Origin: Cannabis sativa
Lineage: Eukaryota; Streptophyta; Magnoliopsida; Rosales; Cannabaceae
DNA length: 64,000 nucleotides
Reading direction: 5' to 3'
NCBI RefSeq assembly: GCF_029168945.1
Contig: NC_083606.1
Location: 12,922,041 to 12,986,040 of the forward strand
The notes below the pieces were generated by a model, which worked only from the letters and a program-made list of their open reading frames with translations, searched no databases and was not told where the DNA came from. The stretch's first letter is position 1. Every line of letters begins with the position of its first letter. Below are positions 1-13,000 of the stretch, piece after piece. A program made the translations under genes and the position numbers.

Positions 1-476
1 ATTTTAAAATGATGAGCTTTAATCAAAAGACATTCGATCTCCATTGTTGGTTTTACATAGCTTTTGTTTTAGTGAGTAATCCTCCCTAATGGAGGAACGT
101 TCATTAGCAAGTTAGCACCGTTTAATCTCGAAAGATAAGTAGCTTTGTAAGTGTTTTATATGGTATGGATCACCCTAATGGTGGCGACTGTATTTGACTT
201 ACAAAATATGAAACAATGGTGGAAGCTCATAAGATAGAATTGCCTTGACTAGACGGAACAACGCTAAATTCCAATCTTGATCGAATAAAAGGTTGCTAGA
301 ATGATTATCATTTTAGATGAATTGATAACTCTATTCAATGAATGATGTTTTGACTCTCGCCTAAACAGGACACTGTATCAGTTTGTTGAAAACCTTAGAA
401 AATAAACTATGTTAGATTTATTATTTTTATAACATATGTGATTATTTGTTATTTTCTAAATAGTGTATGAATTTAT
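1..476 (+). mobile_element. Untranslated leader of the outer copia element
   Basis: No coding sequence. The stretch is recognisably homologous, in reverse orientation, to 10140-10560 of the inserted inner element, which also lies just upstream of a gag gene. Shared blocks include one around 80-160 (the stretch with ctccctaatggagg and then tttaatctcgaaagataag) and one with gactctcgcct near 352-362. This shows the two elements are relatives sharing a 5' leader. Confidence 0.75.
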
Positions 477-1415
477 TTGAACCAAAACCTTACTTCTGTT
501 TTATTGATGTGTTGTAGTGCCAATATGAATAATCCTCACCCTAATCCACTCCTAGTTAATATCTTAGCAAAAGAACTCTATAGTGTGAAAATGCATCCTG
601 ATAGTTGCATAAACTCGCACCTATTGATGATGAATCTGAAGTTACAAAAGGCAAATCTACTAGGAATTCATTTATCAAGAGAACAATGGGTACAATTCAT
701 TCTTAATAGTCTTCCTCCGGAGTATAATGGATTTGTTGTTTCTTACATGATCAATAATTTCAACTCCTCCGACATGGATAAGCTCGAAGCAGAATTACGA
801 GCCCATGAACGGAATCTGATTGCAATGGGACCTCTTGGGTTTGCAAATCTTAATCAGAGGAAAAGGATTAAGCATGAAAGCTCTAGCAAAGCTGCTTCTT
901 CAAGTACAATTATCAGACATAATCTTCTATGTTCGAATTGTAATGAAAAGGGACATCAAGAAGAACGATGTCCCCGACTTCTAAACAATTCAAACGAAGG
1001 TAATGCTTTTGTCTTTGAATCATGTGTTTTAGAGAACGACAAATCCACTTGGATTGTTGATTCTGGGTCTACTAACCATGTATGTTCTTCATTGCAGCTG
1101 CTTGAAACTTGGGAAAATCTGCTTCCAGAAGAGTTAAAGCTTAAAGTTGGGAATGGCGAGTTAGTGTCGGTCAAAGCTAGAGGAAAAGCCCGCATCAAGT
1201 TTCAACAAAGATTTTTAATTTTAGAAAATGTTTTATTTATTCCAAACTTTAGTAGAAACTTGATTAGTGTCTCATGTTTGCAAACACAATCTTATACATT
1301 GAATTTTTTGAGTTCTTATTGTTCAATTTCTCGTAATGGATTTCAAATATGTGTTGCTTTCATGGAACAAGGGCTTTATGTTTTTAAGACCAAATACATA
1401 AATCTCACTAAGTAG
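477..1415 (+). pseudogene. copia gag plus protease fragment
   Basis: GAG capsid and protease part of the outer element. The open frame (312 codons, no clear ATG at its left end) has the copia GAG segment with REQWVQFILNSLPPEY around residues 69-84, then a basic stretch, a CCHC zinc knuckle CSNCNEKGHQEERC at about 152-165, and the aspartic protease signature WIVDSGSTNHV at about 192-202. The N-terminal part of GAG is shorter than usual and degenerate, and the original start is not visible. The frame ends in adjacent stop codons at 1413-1418, and coding similarity resumes in another frame, so this is a decayed gene. Confidence 0.85.
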
Positions 1416-2019
1416 TGAACTTTTCAATGTAGCTAAACCTAGAAACCTTAAAAGAAAAGAGATTGATAATGATAATCAAACTTATCTATGGCATTTATGT
1501 TTATGTCATATAGGCTTTGATAGACTCAAAAGGCTAACCAAAGACGTTCCATTAAAAAAATGTCGTATTAGGTGAATTGCCAGTATGCGAGTCCTGCCTA
1601 GAAGGAAAAATGACCAAACGTTTTTTCTCTGCAAAGGGAGAGCGTGCCAAACAACCCCTAGGGTTAGTACATTCAGATGTTTGTGGACCCCTGAATGTCA
1701 AAGCCCGAGGTGGTTATGAGTATTTTGTCACTTTCATTGACGATTACTCTAGATATAGTTTTCTTTACCTAATGCAAAAGAAATCTGAAACGTTTAGAAA
1801 GTTTCAGGAGTTTCATGCTTTGGCTCAAAACCAATTAGGTAAAACATTAAAGATCTTGCGAACTGATAGGGGTGGAGAATATATGGATATGCAGTTCAAA
1901 GATCATTTAATTGAACTTGGAATTGAATCCCAATACACTGCCCCTGGCACTCCACAACAAAATGGAGTTGCAGAAAGAAGAAATCGCACTCTTTTGGAAA
2001 TGGTTAGGTCTATGCTGAG
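1416..2019 (+). pseudogene. copia integrase, N-terminal and catalytic part (split by insertion)
   Basis: Continues pol of the outer element. A GAG-pre-integrase segment with a zinc-binding H...CH pattern (WHLCLCHIGFDRL, about 1490-1525) lies in a frame shifted from the protease. After a second frameshift near 1570 the frame reads CESCLEGK, then the integrase core: HSDVCGPL, TFIDDYSRY, LRTDRGGEY and TPQQNGVAERRNRTLLEM, which supply the D,D,E-type catalytic residues. The gene is cut after codon AGT at 2018-2020 by the inner element, and similarity resumes at 15424. Dead copy. Confidence 0.88.
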
Positions 2020-3001
2020 TGTTGGAATTATATTTATCCAGGATCTTAGATCTACTCACAAGTTTGTTGATTTAACAACCTAATATTGAACTTCTAAAAC
2101 GATGAACTAAACACATAAAAGTTAAGAATAACTTACAGTGATTGCAGCGGAATTAATGTCTCCTTCCACTCAGATCTCTAACCCTTGATTCCTCTCTGTA
2201 GCAGAGTATAATCAAGATCTGAGCCCGAAAGTTCTTCAGTTGGATGTGATCCTTCACAGTCTTCCAAACTATAATGAGGTACTGAGTGATGTGTTTGGGC
2301 ACTTCTCTCTCACTAGGAATTTCGAAATTTCTCTCTTGTTTTCTCTCTTGATTTCGTGTGACACTATGCAAAGCAAAGCTTTCTCAAACCTATCAAGAGT
2401 AGAGAGGGGGCGGCTATAAATAGGAAAAGGGAAGAGCACAACTTTCCAAATAAACAGTTTCCTCTTTTACTGTGTAATTGAATAACTGCCTTATTTAGTG
2501 TGATCCACCACTTTCCTATTTAAGCTAGGCTTTGATTAGCAATTATATGACAATTTAAATTGAAAATAATAATTGGGAAACATGCAAGCATGTGGCCGGC
2601 CATGGTGTGTATGGGCCTCACATGGATTTTGCAGTTTCCTCAATTTTATTTCTATTTCTCCAAAAATGCCATTTTTCCAATTCTAATCATTTAAATGCCA
2701 AAACTAATTATTTAATAACTAAAATAGATTATTAAATAATATTGCCATTTAAAATAATTATTAATTTAGACATGCAAAGTCTCATAATTAATAATTAAAC
2801 ATAGAAACCCTTTTATTTACAATTTCACCCTTAAACTGTGAGAATTCATAAATTAGACATAGTCTAACTTTTAGAATTATAATTGATTAATCATAAATCA
2901 ATTATAGAGTCTTACAAACAGTATAGTCTCAACTAGAATGGGGACCATGGATCTATATACTGAGCTTCCAATAAGTTGAACCGATTTACCAAGTAAATCC
3001 C
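2020..3001 (-). repeat. 3' LTR of inner element, terminal half (before nested insertion)
   Basis: Near-identical to 13473-14457. The LTR stops at the ATCCC target site (2997-3001), where the mini-element is inserted, and resumes at about 6405. Confidence 0.92.
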
Positions 3002-3020
3002 TATTGGAAATTATTTTACC

Positions 3021-4471
3021 CACTTCTATGGCTCCCAACTCTCACACAAGGCCCAAAAGAGAGGAATTTAACCTTAAAATGAATAACTGTTATTAATTGA
3101 ATAGGTCCAATAACTAAATGGACCTAAATAAAATCTATCATGGCGTGACATTTTATTTAGCAACAACCTATATGCATCTATATAATAAAATAAACACATA
3201 GGCTCACACAGGCACACTTTGGATGGATCCTATCATGTTGCTAGGTCATATACAGATGAAAGAAGATTGTAAAATTTACCTGTTACAAATTATTAACTTG
3301 ACCAAGGGAGCCATCAGATCATTAGATCTGGCAAAAAGTAACCATGGCTATTTGCAATCAAGTAATAATAGGTTTTGAAAAACTTACACACAAGTTTAAA
3401 CCATATACTCCTGCAACAAGGTTAGCTGGATAGTTGGAAGTAGGATTTATTTAATTTTAAATAAATAATTTCGAAAAATAAATAATTAAATAATTAAAAA
3501 AAATATTTAATTAATTTTGAAAATAAAATAAAATAAAATTTAAATTTCGAAATTATAAAAAAAAATATTTAAAATTAAACCTACTTTTTGAAAAATTAGG
3601 TTTCAACCAACCTAAATATCATTTCAAAAATTTGCTAACTACTTTTAAAAAATTAAATGTTATTTTAAAAATAAAAATTAAATAAAAATTAGAAAAGATA
3701 AAAGAAATATCTTTTCAGATTTTTAAATTTAATTTAAATAAATAAAATAACAAAATTTAAAAGTTAGCAAAATATCTTACATCTATTTAAAATTACATGA
3801 TTATAAATATCTTATTTTAAATTTAAATAAGGTCAAAATATCTTAAAAAAAAGATTTAATTTTTTTAAAAAAATTATGTATAAAATCTGACCTTAAATTT
3901 AAAAATAAGATAAGATATAATCAAATTTAAAAATAAGATAGATTTTTAAGCAAGAAGATAGATACTAATTCTATTCAAATTCAAATTACACTAATATCTT
4001 GAATTAAATTTAAAAAATATTAAATAAATTCAAAATGATAATTAGAATTGAATTAGGAATAGTAATAGTATATATACAAAACTATACAAAAAATCGGAAG
4101 TTAATTCCATGAATAAGTATGAAAAATCGAAGAAAAACGAAAAAATTGTGAACTGTACGGACAGATTTGCGATCGCAGGAAAATATTAGCAGAGCCCCGA
4201 TTTTTTCAAATCTTCAAAAATTCATAAATAATTCAAATAAAATCCAAATTGAGTTCTGTAAAAGGCTAACTTGCTTAATTTTTCCCATACTATCCAATAA
4301 AAATAATTCCAGAGACAGAATCGCAATTATTTTTCACGAAAAATTTACAAACATCAATCAATCATTAAATAACACTCAATACAACATGATACCATCCAAA
4401 AACAAACAAACAATCGTTTTAAAGTCCAAATTTCATGTAAGTAAATCAATTACCATGGCTCTGAGGCCAGT
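3021..4471 (-). mobile_element. Non-coding leader of the mini-element
   Basis: AT-rich, gene-free stretch homologous to 12050-13472 (shared blocks around 3021-3250 and 4080-4471). It contains a primer-binding-site-like sequence beside the LTR: the reverse complement of 4451-4469 reads TGGCCTCAGAGCC and so on, resembling the initiator tRNA-Met type TGGTATCAGAGC. The open frame at 4167-4562 runs across the LTR boundary and is not a gene. Confidence 0.75.
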
Positions 4472-6399
4472 TGTTGGAAATTATTTTACCAGGATCTTAG
4501 ATCTACTCACAAGTATGTTGTTTAAACATCCTAAATATGAACTTTCTAAAACGATAAATTAAACACATATAAAGTTAAGAAAACCTTACATTGATGCAGC
4601 GGAATTAATGTCTCCTTCCACTCAGATCTCTAACCCTTGTATCCTTTCTGTAGCAGAGTATAATCAAGATCTGAGCCCGAATGTCCTTCTTCTTCAAGTT
4701 TGATCCTTCACAGTCTTCCAATCTATGATTGAGTTACTGCTTGCTGTGTGTGGGCACTTACTCTTTCACTAGGGTCACGAAAAAGATGAAGAAGAAAAGA
4801 GAATGATGATTTCGGCCAGGTATAGAAAGTGGGGAAGGCTCAGTTTTTCTGAAGAGAGAAATTTCTGTCAGAAAGATGATCTGAAAACTTGTCAAAGCAT
4901 ATGTTGTGACTGAGCCATCACTTTCTATTTATAGGCAACTACTAGGTTTAGGTTAGGAATTATTTGGCATTAAAATAATGAAAATATTAATTTGAAAAAC
5001 TTCATCTAAGTGGCCGGCCATATGGTGTTTAATGGGCCTCACTTAATTTTGCAATTTTATCAAATTTTATCTCTATTTTCTCAAAAACGCCAATTTTCTA
5101 ATTCTAACCTTTTAAACGCCAAAACTAATTATTTAATAACTAAAATAGATTATTAAATAATATTGTCATTTAATTTAATTATTAATTAGACATAAAAATT
5201 CTATTAATAAATAAATAAACCTAGAAATTCTTTTCTTTACAATTTCACCCCTGCTTAGTGAAAATTCATAGAATTAGACATAGTCTAACTTTAGAATTAT
5301 AATTGATCAATCACGAATCAATTAATAAGTCTTACAAGCAGAATGTTCTCAACTAGAATGGGGACCATGGATCTATATGCTGAGCTTCCAATAAGTGAAC
5401 CAAATTTACCAAGTAAATTCATACTTATTAATTCTTCGTTGAATCCACTCTTAGAACTTAGAATTGCACTCTCAGACTTATATAGAGCATATTGTATGTT
5501 CCACGATATCAATATACTATCTCATTTAACCATTGTTATAATCTTATTGTGATTTAAAGGTCCTCTATATAGATGATCTACATCGAGATGGGATTTCTTT
5601 ACCGTTCTCACCCCTCAATGTATTTTGCCCCTTAAAACACTTAGCTACCTGTAAATGGTGTTTAGTGATCTAATGATTAGTCAGTTAAACAAGAGCTCAT
5701 CCATTTACTTCTATTTGCTAAGCTCTAAGCTCGAAGGGAATCATCACTTGACTTCTATACACCAGTAGAAGCTATAGATTCCATATTTATGTTCAGCACT
5801 CCCACTCAATCATACTATCATGTTCTCGAAATATACGTATCACCCTGACCCGAAAGTAGGCTTAACTAATAAATTAAGAACATGAATAGCACTCCTGAGT
5901 TGAGCATAAGCATATCAGGATTTAGATTCTTTTAATCTTAAGATCAACTACTGATATTGACTTGGAAAGATATGTATAACGGTAAGTTTGTAATATCTTA
6001 ACTTAGTTGCAATATCGGTCCAGTCCAATGTATACTCCATACATTCGAAACTAGTATACTTTACTAATGTCCTGGAAAGAACATAACACTTACTCCAAGT
6101 GTAAGTACACATCATCGCTGATTATCACATTAGTATAAATCCAATAACACTGATGAAACAGGGACCAAGTCTTTTGATTCATATGATCACAATCACATTC
6201 CACTGTGTTGACGATACTGTAATTGTGAATAAACATATGATCTGGATTTAACTGATTTTGTGTGTATGAATGTAATAACATATCAAACATATTAAACCAT
6301 TAGCATGTAAAATTCATGCAAACATCAATCACTTCAAATTTCTTATATTGATAACTAATCAGATTTTAAAGAGTTTTATTTAGGGCATAAAACCCAACA
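4472..6399 (-). repeat. LTR of the mini-element
   Basis: About 1.93 kb, starting TGTTGG and ending CCAACA, of the same LTR family as 13473-15423 but clearly more diverged from it than the inner element's two LTRs are from each other. Small open frames inside it are shadows. Confidence 0.88.
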
Positions 6400-6404
6400 A
6401 TCCC

Positions 6405-7363
6405 TAACTTATTAATTCCTCGTTGAATCTACTTTTAGAACTTGGAATTGCACTCTCAGACTTATATAGAGCATATCATATGTTTCACGATATCAATATG
6501 CTATCTCATTTAACCATTGTTATAATCTTAATGTGATTTAGAGATCCTCTATATAGATGATTTACATCGAGATGGGACCAATTTACCGTTTACACCCCTC
6601 AATGTATTTTGCCCCTTTGAACACTTAGTTACCTGTAAATGATGTTTTAGTGATCTGATATACAGTCACTGAAACAAGAGCTCATCCATTTACTTCTATT
6701 TAACTAAGCTCAAAAGGAATCATCACTTTACTTCTATACACCAGTAGAAGCTATAGATTTCCATATTTATGTTCAGCACTCCCATTCAGTTATGCTATCA
6801 TGTTCCCAAAATATATGTATTATCCTGACCCAAAGGTAGGCTTAAATAATAAATGAAAGAACAAGAATAGCACTCTTGAGATTGAGCCTAAGCATATCAG
6901 GATTTAGATTCTCTTAATCTAAGATCAACTTCTGATATTGACTTGGACAGATACAACGGTAAGTTTATAATATCTTTGACCAAGTTCAATATCGGTCCAG
7001 TCCAATGCATACTCCATACATTCGAAACCAGTATACTTTGCCAATGTTCTGGAAAGAACATAACACTTACTCCAAGTGTAAGTATACTTCATCGCTGATT
7101 ATCACATCAGTGTAAATCCAAAACACTGATGAACAGGGACCCAATCTTTTGAATCATATAATCACAATCACATTCCACTGTATTGACAATACTGTAATTG
7201 TGAATAACTATATGTTCTGGATTTAACTGATTTTGTGCATATATCAAGTATATATATTAAACCATAAACATGTAACATACATGTAATCATAATTCACTTC
7301 AAAATTATAAATTGATAACTAATCAGATTCTAATGGGTTTTATTTAGGGCATAAAACCCAACA
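6405..7363 (-). repeat. 3' LTR of inner element, second half
   Basis: Continues the LTR interrupted at 3001; it matches 14458-15423 almost base for base. It ends CCAACA at 7363 and is followed by AACTCCCACTTG, whose complement is a purine-rich tract (AAGTGGGAGTT), the expected polypurine primer of a minus-strand element. Confidence 0.9.
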
Positions 7364-9145
7364 AACTCCCACTTGCACTAACATAAAACAAGTTGTGCAT
7401 TACAATCAATCTTTTACCTTGATCCTCTAATCAAGTGTAGTATATTTGAATCCACCCATATATCTGGAACTAGGTTCATAAGACTCATGAAACCTCCTTA
7501 ACTTATGCTTTACTCATCAAGGGATACTGAATCCTTACTGCCCATTAAGTATATCTGAACAACTAGAAGACATATCTCTCAAATTTTAAAATTTGGAATT
7601 GAGATAATGCAGTGTAGAATTTTCTTCAGTAAAATAACTTTCTGGTAATTTTGAATTTACAAAGTTATATCTTCTCTGATGAAGCTTGAATTATTATAGA
7701 TGGGTTTTAACACTCTTCTATAATGATTCCTCCATCCCCAGAGTAACCACCATCTCACAATTTTTATTGAGTCGGTGTGCATATAGGGTTCACTAATGCA
7801 TAGTTCCTTAATAACATATACGTCACTTTTATAAATCTTTCTTGATTGTCCCCTAATGTTCCCCATTTGATTACATCTCAGATGGCTCCCACTCAATAGC
7901 AGATGTCTGGTTAGAAACTTTTAACCTACTATTGTTTCTGGGAACATCTCATTGTGACTTATTATCTTAAGCTGAAACTGTAAGTTTCTTTAAGACTAGG
8001 TCAACAACATAGCAGTCTAGTATTTGAAGTGTAAAATACTTGCTAGAGATTTAAGCAATCAAATCAAGATACCATAAAATGTTATGAGGAATAGACATCT
8101 TGAATCAAGTCTTTCGAATAGACTATGCAAGAATTCTTCTATCTTACTCTCATAATTCTGATAAGTTATTTCTATCCATGTGAATGGTTAGACTTGTTTT
8201 TATCAGAGGTGTTCTTAAGTTCCTATCACAATTATCAACCAAACGAAGATGGGTAAAGAATTTTAATATTCTCCCACTCAACCAAGGTAATGTGATACAT
8301 TATCAAAGAACTTTAATGGTATCAATAACTATTACAACAGTGAATCTAAACTGGAACATATAATCAAGATCAAGGATTTATTCTGATAATAGCTAATTTA
8401 TTATATTATTTCCATGTTTAAAATTATGTGCCACAAAGGGTACTGTAGAATAAAGTCCACCCCTAAGTTTATAGAGATTATGGTCCACCCCTAAAGGTTG
8501 TCAATCTCTAAGTGTGATAGAGAATCTGTGGAGTCTGAATATAATCCAGAGTTCATTAGATATAAAAGATCGTTTGAACTGCATATTATTCTTAACTTTT
8601 CTCCACCCCTATCAGATCAAAAGATCCTTTTATTAAACAAATTCTCAAATAATTGTTTTTGGAACTAACAATTATTCATAAACATAGAAATAATTTCTAG
8701 TGTTTATGTAGTAATAACTCTGTAAGGAGTTTAAATACCTTTTGAATTTGTATCAATAATAAAAACACATACATATGCAAACATAATAAATATAACAATT
8801 GGTAATAGATAAGATAAAGTACTGAAGCTCAACCCATAAATTGCAATTTATTTGAAAAAGATACTTTATTATAAACCAAAAAATTGTTTGCAATATTATG
8901 AGAACCAAACAGGGAATTAAGATCCCAAAACTTGAAATCCAAATTGTTTGAAAAACTAAACAATTAATTCAAATGAAAGAGCTTCTTCTTTATTGTAGAC
9001 AATCTCCATCCACCATCCAGCTTTCTAATCCAACTCGCTAAGACAGCACCCGAGTTTAAGAAGCTTTAGCTATAAGAAGAATAATAAACAAGGTTAGTAG
9101 TCCAGAATTAATAATCCAAAAGGATAATAATTCACTAAAAACACA
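7364..9145 (-). mobile_element. Non-coding internal region of inner element where pol would be expected
   Basis: No RT, integrase or RNase H motif seen in any frame. The stretch contains several inverted repeats (for example 8648-8676, a perfect 10-bp stem with a 9-nt loop, and 8678-8707) and three copies of the phrase TCCACCCCT near 8456, 8491 and 8601. It lies between gag and the polypurine tract. Confidence 0.65.
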
Positions 9146-10018
9146 TCAGTTTATAAAGAAAATACCTTGTTTCTTTGCGAGATACTTAGGACATTGGGAT
9201 TTCCAATGGCCTTTCTCATTGCAGTAGAAACACTTTCCTTTTAGTGTATTACCAGAAGCTCCAGCATTTTTGTTCTTAGCTGCATTCGCAGCTTGAGCTC
9301 GCTTCTTGGCATTTTTCCACTTCTTCTTATGATTGGATTTGGAAGTAGAAGCAACATGTGCCTCATGATTACTCGTCTTATTACCATTTCCAGAATTCTG
9401 AGGTTTATTCCCTCTTTTCTTGGGACCTCCAATCAAACTTTCATATGTCTGAAGGTCATTAACTAAAGTATGAAAGTCTTGTTCCTTCTTATTCATGACA
9501 TAATTTGATGTGTAGGGCAGAAAATCTGGAGTCAGACTATTCAAGATGAGACTCACTTGAGTAGTCTGATCCATTTCAGCACCATGATTCTAGGCTTCCT
9601 GGAAATAACTAGCCATCTGGAGAAGGTGATCACGCACATTCTGATGGGGTTACATCCGTGCGTTGATGAATTTCTTAGTCGCGTCAAAACGAGACTGGAT
9701 AGATGCCATACCGAATAGCTCAGTTAACTGCGTCATGATTTCTGCAGCCGTGACAGTGTTTGCAAACCTTGTTTTGAAGGTGTCAACCATGCTGGAAAGC
9801 ATGAAGTAACGAGCTTTATTGTTAGCATTCTGCCAACGCTCAAACTTCTCTTTCACAGCTTTGGTTGCATTGTCACCTGGTTGCTCAGGGGACGGCTCAG
9901 TTAACACAAACGAGGCACTTTCACCTATGAGAGCAATATGAATGTTCTCTCTCCACTTTGGGAAGTTAGACCCATTTAGCTTATTTTCAGTTAAGAGTGA
10001 CAACATGGGATTTGACAT
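9146..10018 (-). pseudogene. GAG of the inner copia-type element (two nonsense codons)
   Basis: Encodes a copia GAG of about 290 codons on the minus strand, starting at the ATG at 10018. The N-terminal part reads LTENKLNGSNFPKWRENI, and the mid-region resembles the UBN2-type GAG domain (MTQLTELFG...RFDATKKF). After two in-frame stops (TAA at about 9650, TAG at 9592-9590) the same frame continues with DQTTQVSLILNSL and a lysine-rich linker, ending in a CCHC zinc knuckle CFYCNEKGHWKSQC. The frame is otherwise intact, so the stops are point mutations. In life it would form virus-like particles in the cytoplasm. It is the only coding region of this element. Confidence 0.85.
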
Positions 10019-13000
10019 TGCAATTCAGGATACTACAAGATAACACATAGATATCAATTATAGTTTATCACAAAATCTTATTTAGAAATTATTAGCACAC
10101 AGCAAGTAGGAATGACTATAGAAAATACAAAAAAAAATATTCAATCCTAAATAATTTCCAAGGTTTTCAACAAACTGATATCAGTGTCCCGTTTAGGCGA
10201 GAGTCAAAGCTATCATCCATTGAATAGAGTTGTCAGCTCATCTAAAATGGCAAACATTCTAGCAACCTTTTATTCGATCGAAAAGAGAATCCGACGTTGT
10301 CCTGATTAGGCGAGAGTCAAGGTCATTCCTATTTCATGAGCTTCTACCATTGTTTCATATGTTTGTAAGTCTTATACAGTACCCACCATTAGGGTGATCA
10401 ATACCAATATAAAACACTTACAAACATACTTATCTTTCGAGATTAAACGGCGCTAACTTGCTAATGAACGTTCCTCCATTAGGGAGGATTACTCACTAAA
10501 ACAATAGCTGTGTAAAACCAACAATGGAGATCGAATATCTTAAAATAATAAAGCTCATTATTTAAAAATGTATTTTCTTCTATTATTTATTTATTTTAAA
10601 TCCATATATATATTTGTTAAATTTTAAATTAGAATAGAATCTAAATAAAATTTAATTTAATATCTGTAAAATTAAACTTAGATGGTTAAGAAAATAAAAT
10701 GAATTATTTCCATCTTAGTATTAATTTTCCAACAAATATTAAGAAAATTACTTAATTTAAGTTGTATTAATTTAAATTAATTTGCAACTCAAATTAAAAT
10801 TTTCTATAAATATATATATTGTATTTCCAAAAATATACAATTTTCGAAATACATTAAAATAAATCAAACTTTACTTAGAAAAAATACTTCAAGCAAAAAT
10901 ATTATCTATCTAGATTTTCTTGACTAATTAATTCAATTTCTAATAATATATTTTAGTTCCTTTATTTTAAATTAATCATTAAATGAAAAGATCATAGATT
11001 TAAGTTGATTCAAAATTAATTAAAATAATTAATTTACAACTTCAATCTATCTTTCAAGATAAATTCAAAATCATCTTGCATAATTAAATGCAATTTTGAA
11101 AATAAAATGATTAATAAAATAAATAAAATATATTTTAAAATTATTCAAATTTAAGTTGTTATGGAAATATCCAACTTAAAATAATTTTCTTATTTAATTA
11201 AATATCATGAAAATTACAATACTTAAGTATCATTATGAAAATCAACTTAGATATTTAATTTTAATTTAATTAAATGTATTAAATTCAGGAAATAAATAAT
11301 TAAGTATAGAGAAGACTTAATCATTAATTTCCAATTTAATACAAGGAAAAATATCCTTAATTGAATTGTACCAAAATTAATTATTAAACAATTAATTTCA
11401 CAATCAATGATATTTTCCTATATTAGAAATAATAATCAGTATAGAAATAACTATCTAGAAAATATCTCAATTCTACTAAGTATCTTTTCAAGATTTGGAA
11501 AATATCTGATTTAAGTTATTATAGAAAGAATCTATAATTTACAAACTTAAAATTTTCCAAACATAATTTAATTAAATATCAAAATTAGGTGGTAACCACC
11601 TAATTTAAAGATATTCCCCTTTTAAGTTTAAAACCAACTTAAAATAATATCTTTTAAGAATCTTCAATAACTAATTCCTAGAATTCCTCAGCTTGATATT
11701 ATAATCAAAATATATTCAAATTTAAGTTAAAAGGAAAAATTAGTAATAACTAATTCATAACTTAAATAAGAATATTTAATGAAATAATAAAAGTAAGTTT
11801 CAGAAAGAATATAGTTAGTTAAAATTCTTTATTTAATTAAATACAAGAAAAATACAAATAGTTTATCTAGAAATGAAATTCATTAAACTATGTTTTTCTT
11901 AAATTAATTTCGAAGAAATTAATTATGTTGCTATTCAATTTTATTAGGTCAAACTAGTATAATTAACCTAGCACAGTTATCCAAATCAGGCAAATGGGTC
12001 TTCACAATTGGAATTGTTCATGTGAGGGGGGGCTGGGTCCAGTATGTCGCACCCACTTCTAAGGCTCCCAACTCTCACACAAGGCCCAAAAGAGAGGAAT
12101 TTAACCTTAAAATGAACAACTGTTATTAATTGAATAGACCCATTAACTAAATGAGCCTAAATAAAATCTATCAGGTTATGACATTTTATTTAGCAACAAC
12201 AACCTATATGTATCTATAATAGAAATTAAACATATAGGCTCACACAGGCACACAGATTTGGATGGATCCTATCATGTTACTAGGTCATACACAGATGAAA
12301 GAAGTTTGTAAAAATTATCTGTTACAAATTATTTACTTGATTTATCATCAATTGAACCATGGGTTAAAATCAGATCATTTGATCTGTCAACAAGTTAACC
12401 CTGGCAATTTAGATCAAGCAATAATAGGTTTTAGAAAACTTACAAATAATCTAAAACATATACTCCTGCAACAAGGTTAGATTTGGATAGTTGGATGTAG
12501 GATTTATTTAATTTTAAACATGTATTTCGAAAAAATAAAATTAAAATTAAACCTACCATTTTGAAAAATTAGGTTTTGGGTAACCTAAATGTCATTTCAA
12601 AATTAAATTGCTAACTTTCCTTTTAAATTTCACGTTATTTAATAAATCAAATAATAAAATAGAAAATGGTAAATACATACCCTTTTCTTATTTTACAATT
12701 TAATTTAATTAAAAAATAACGAAATGTAAAAGTTAACAAAAAAAAATACCTTATTTCCTATTTTAAAATTGTCATGATTATTTTGATCTTATTTTAATTA
12801 AGGTCAAGTTACCAAAAAAAAATTAATATCTGACCTTAAAAAAAATAAAATAATCAAATTTTAAAGAAAATAAGAAAAGAGGTAAGCAAAACTTGATTTT
12901 TCCTATTTTCAAAATCAAATTACACTAATATCTAAAATTAATTTTAAAAATTAAAATTAATTTATTTATGATAATTAGATTTGAAATTTGAAAAACAAAA

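Larger units (their letters stand above)
3002..6399 (-). mobile_element. Internally deleted mini copia element nested in the LTR
   Basis: Flanked by ATCCC at 2997-3001 and 6400-6404, so it transposed as a unit. Its left end keeps only about 19 bp of LTR (3002-3020; the terminal TG has become TA) and then jumps directly to leader sequence like that at about 12050-13472 of the inner element. A primer-binding site at about 4451-4469 and a full LTR at 4472-6399 follow. Gag, any pol and nearly the whole left LTR are missing. The deletion could have occurred after insertion by recombination between LTR and leader, since both termini and the target repeat are preserved. No coding capacity. Confidence 0.88.

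Noticed and set aside
4167..4562. Open frame of 131 codons
   Set aside because: Crosses from leader into LTR of the mini-element; biased AT-rich composition without any motif.
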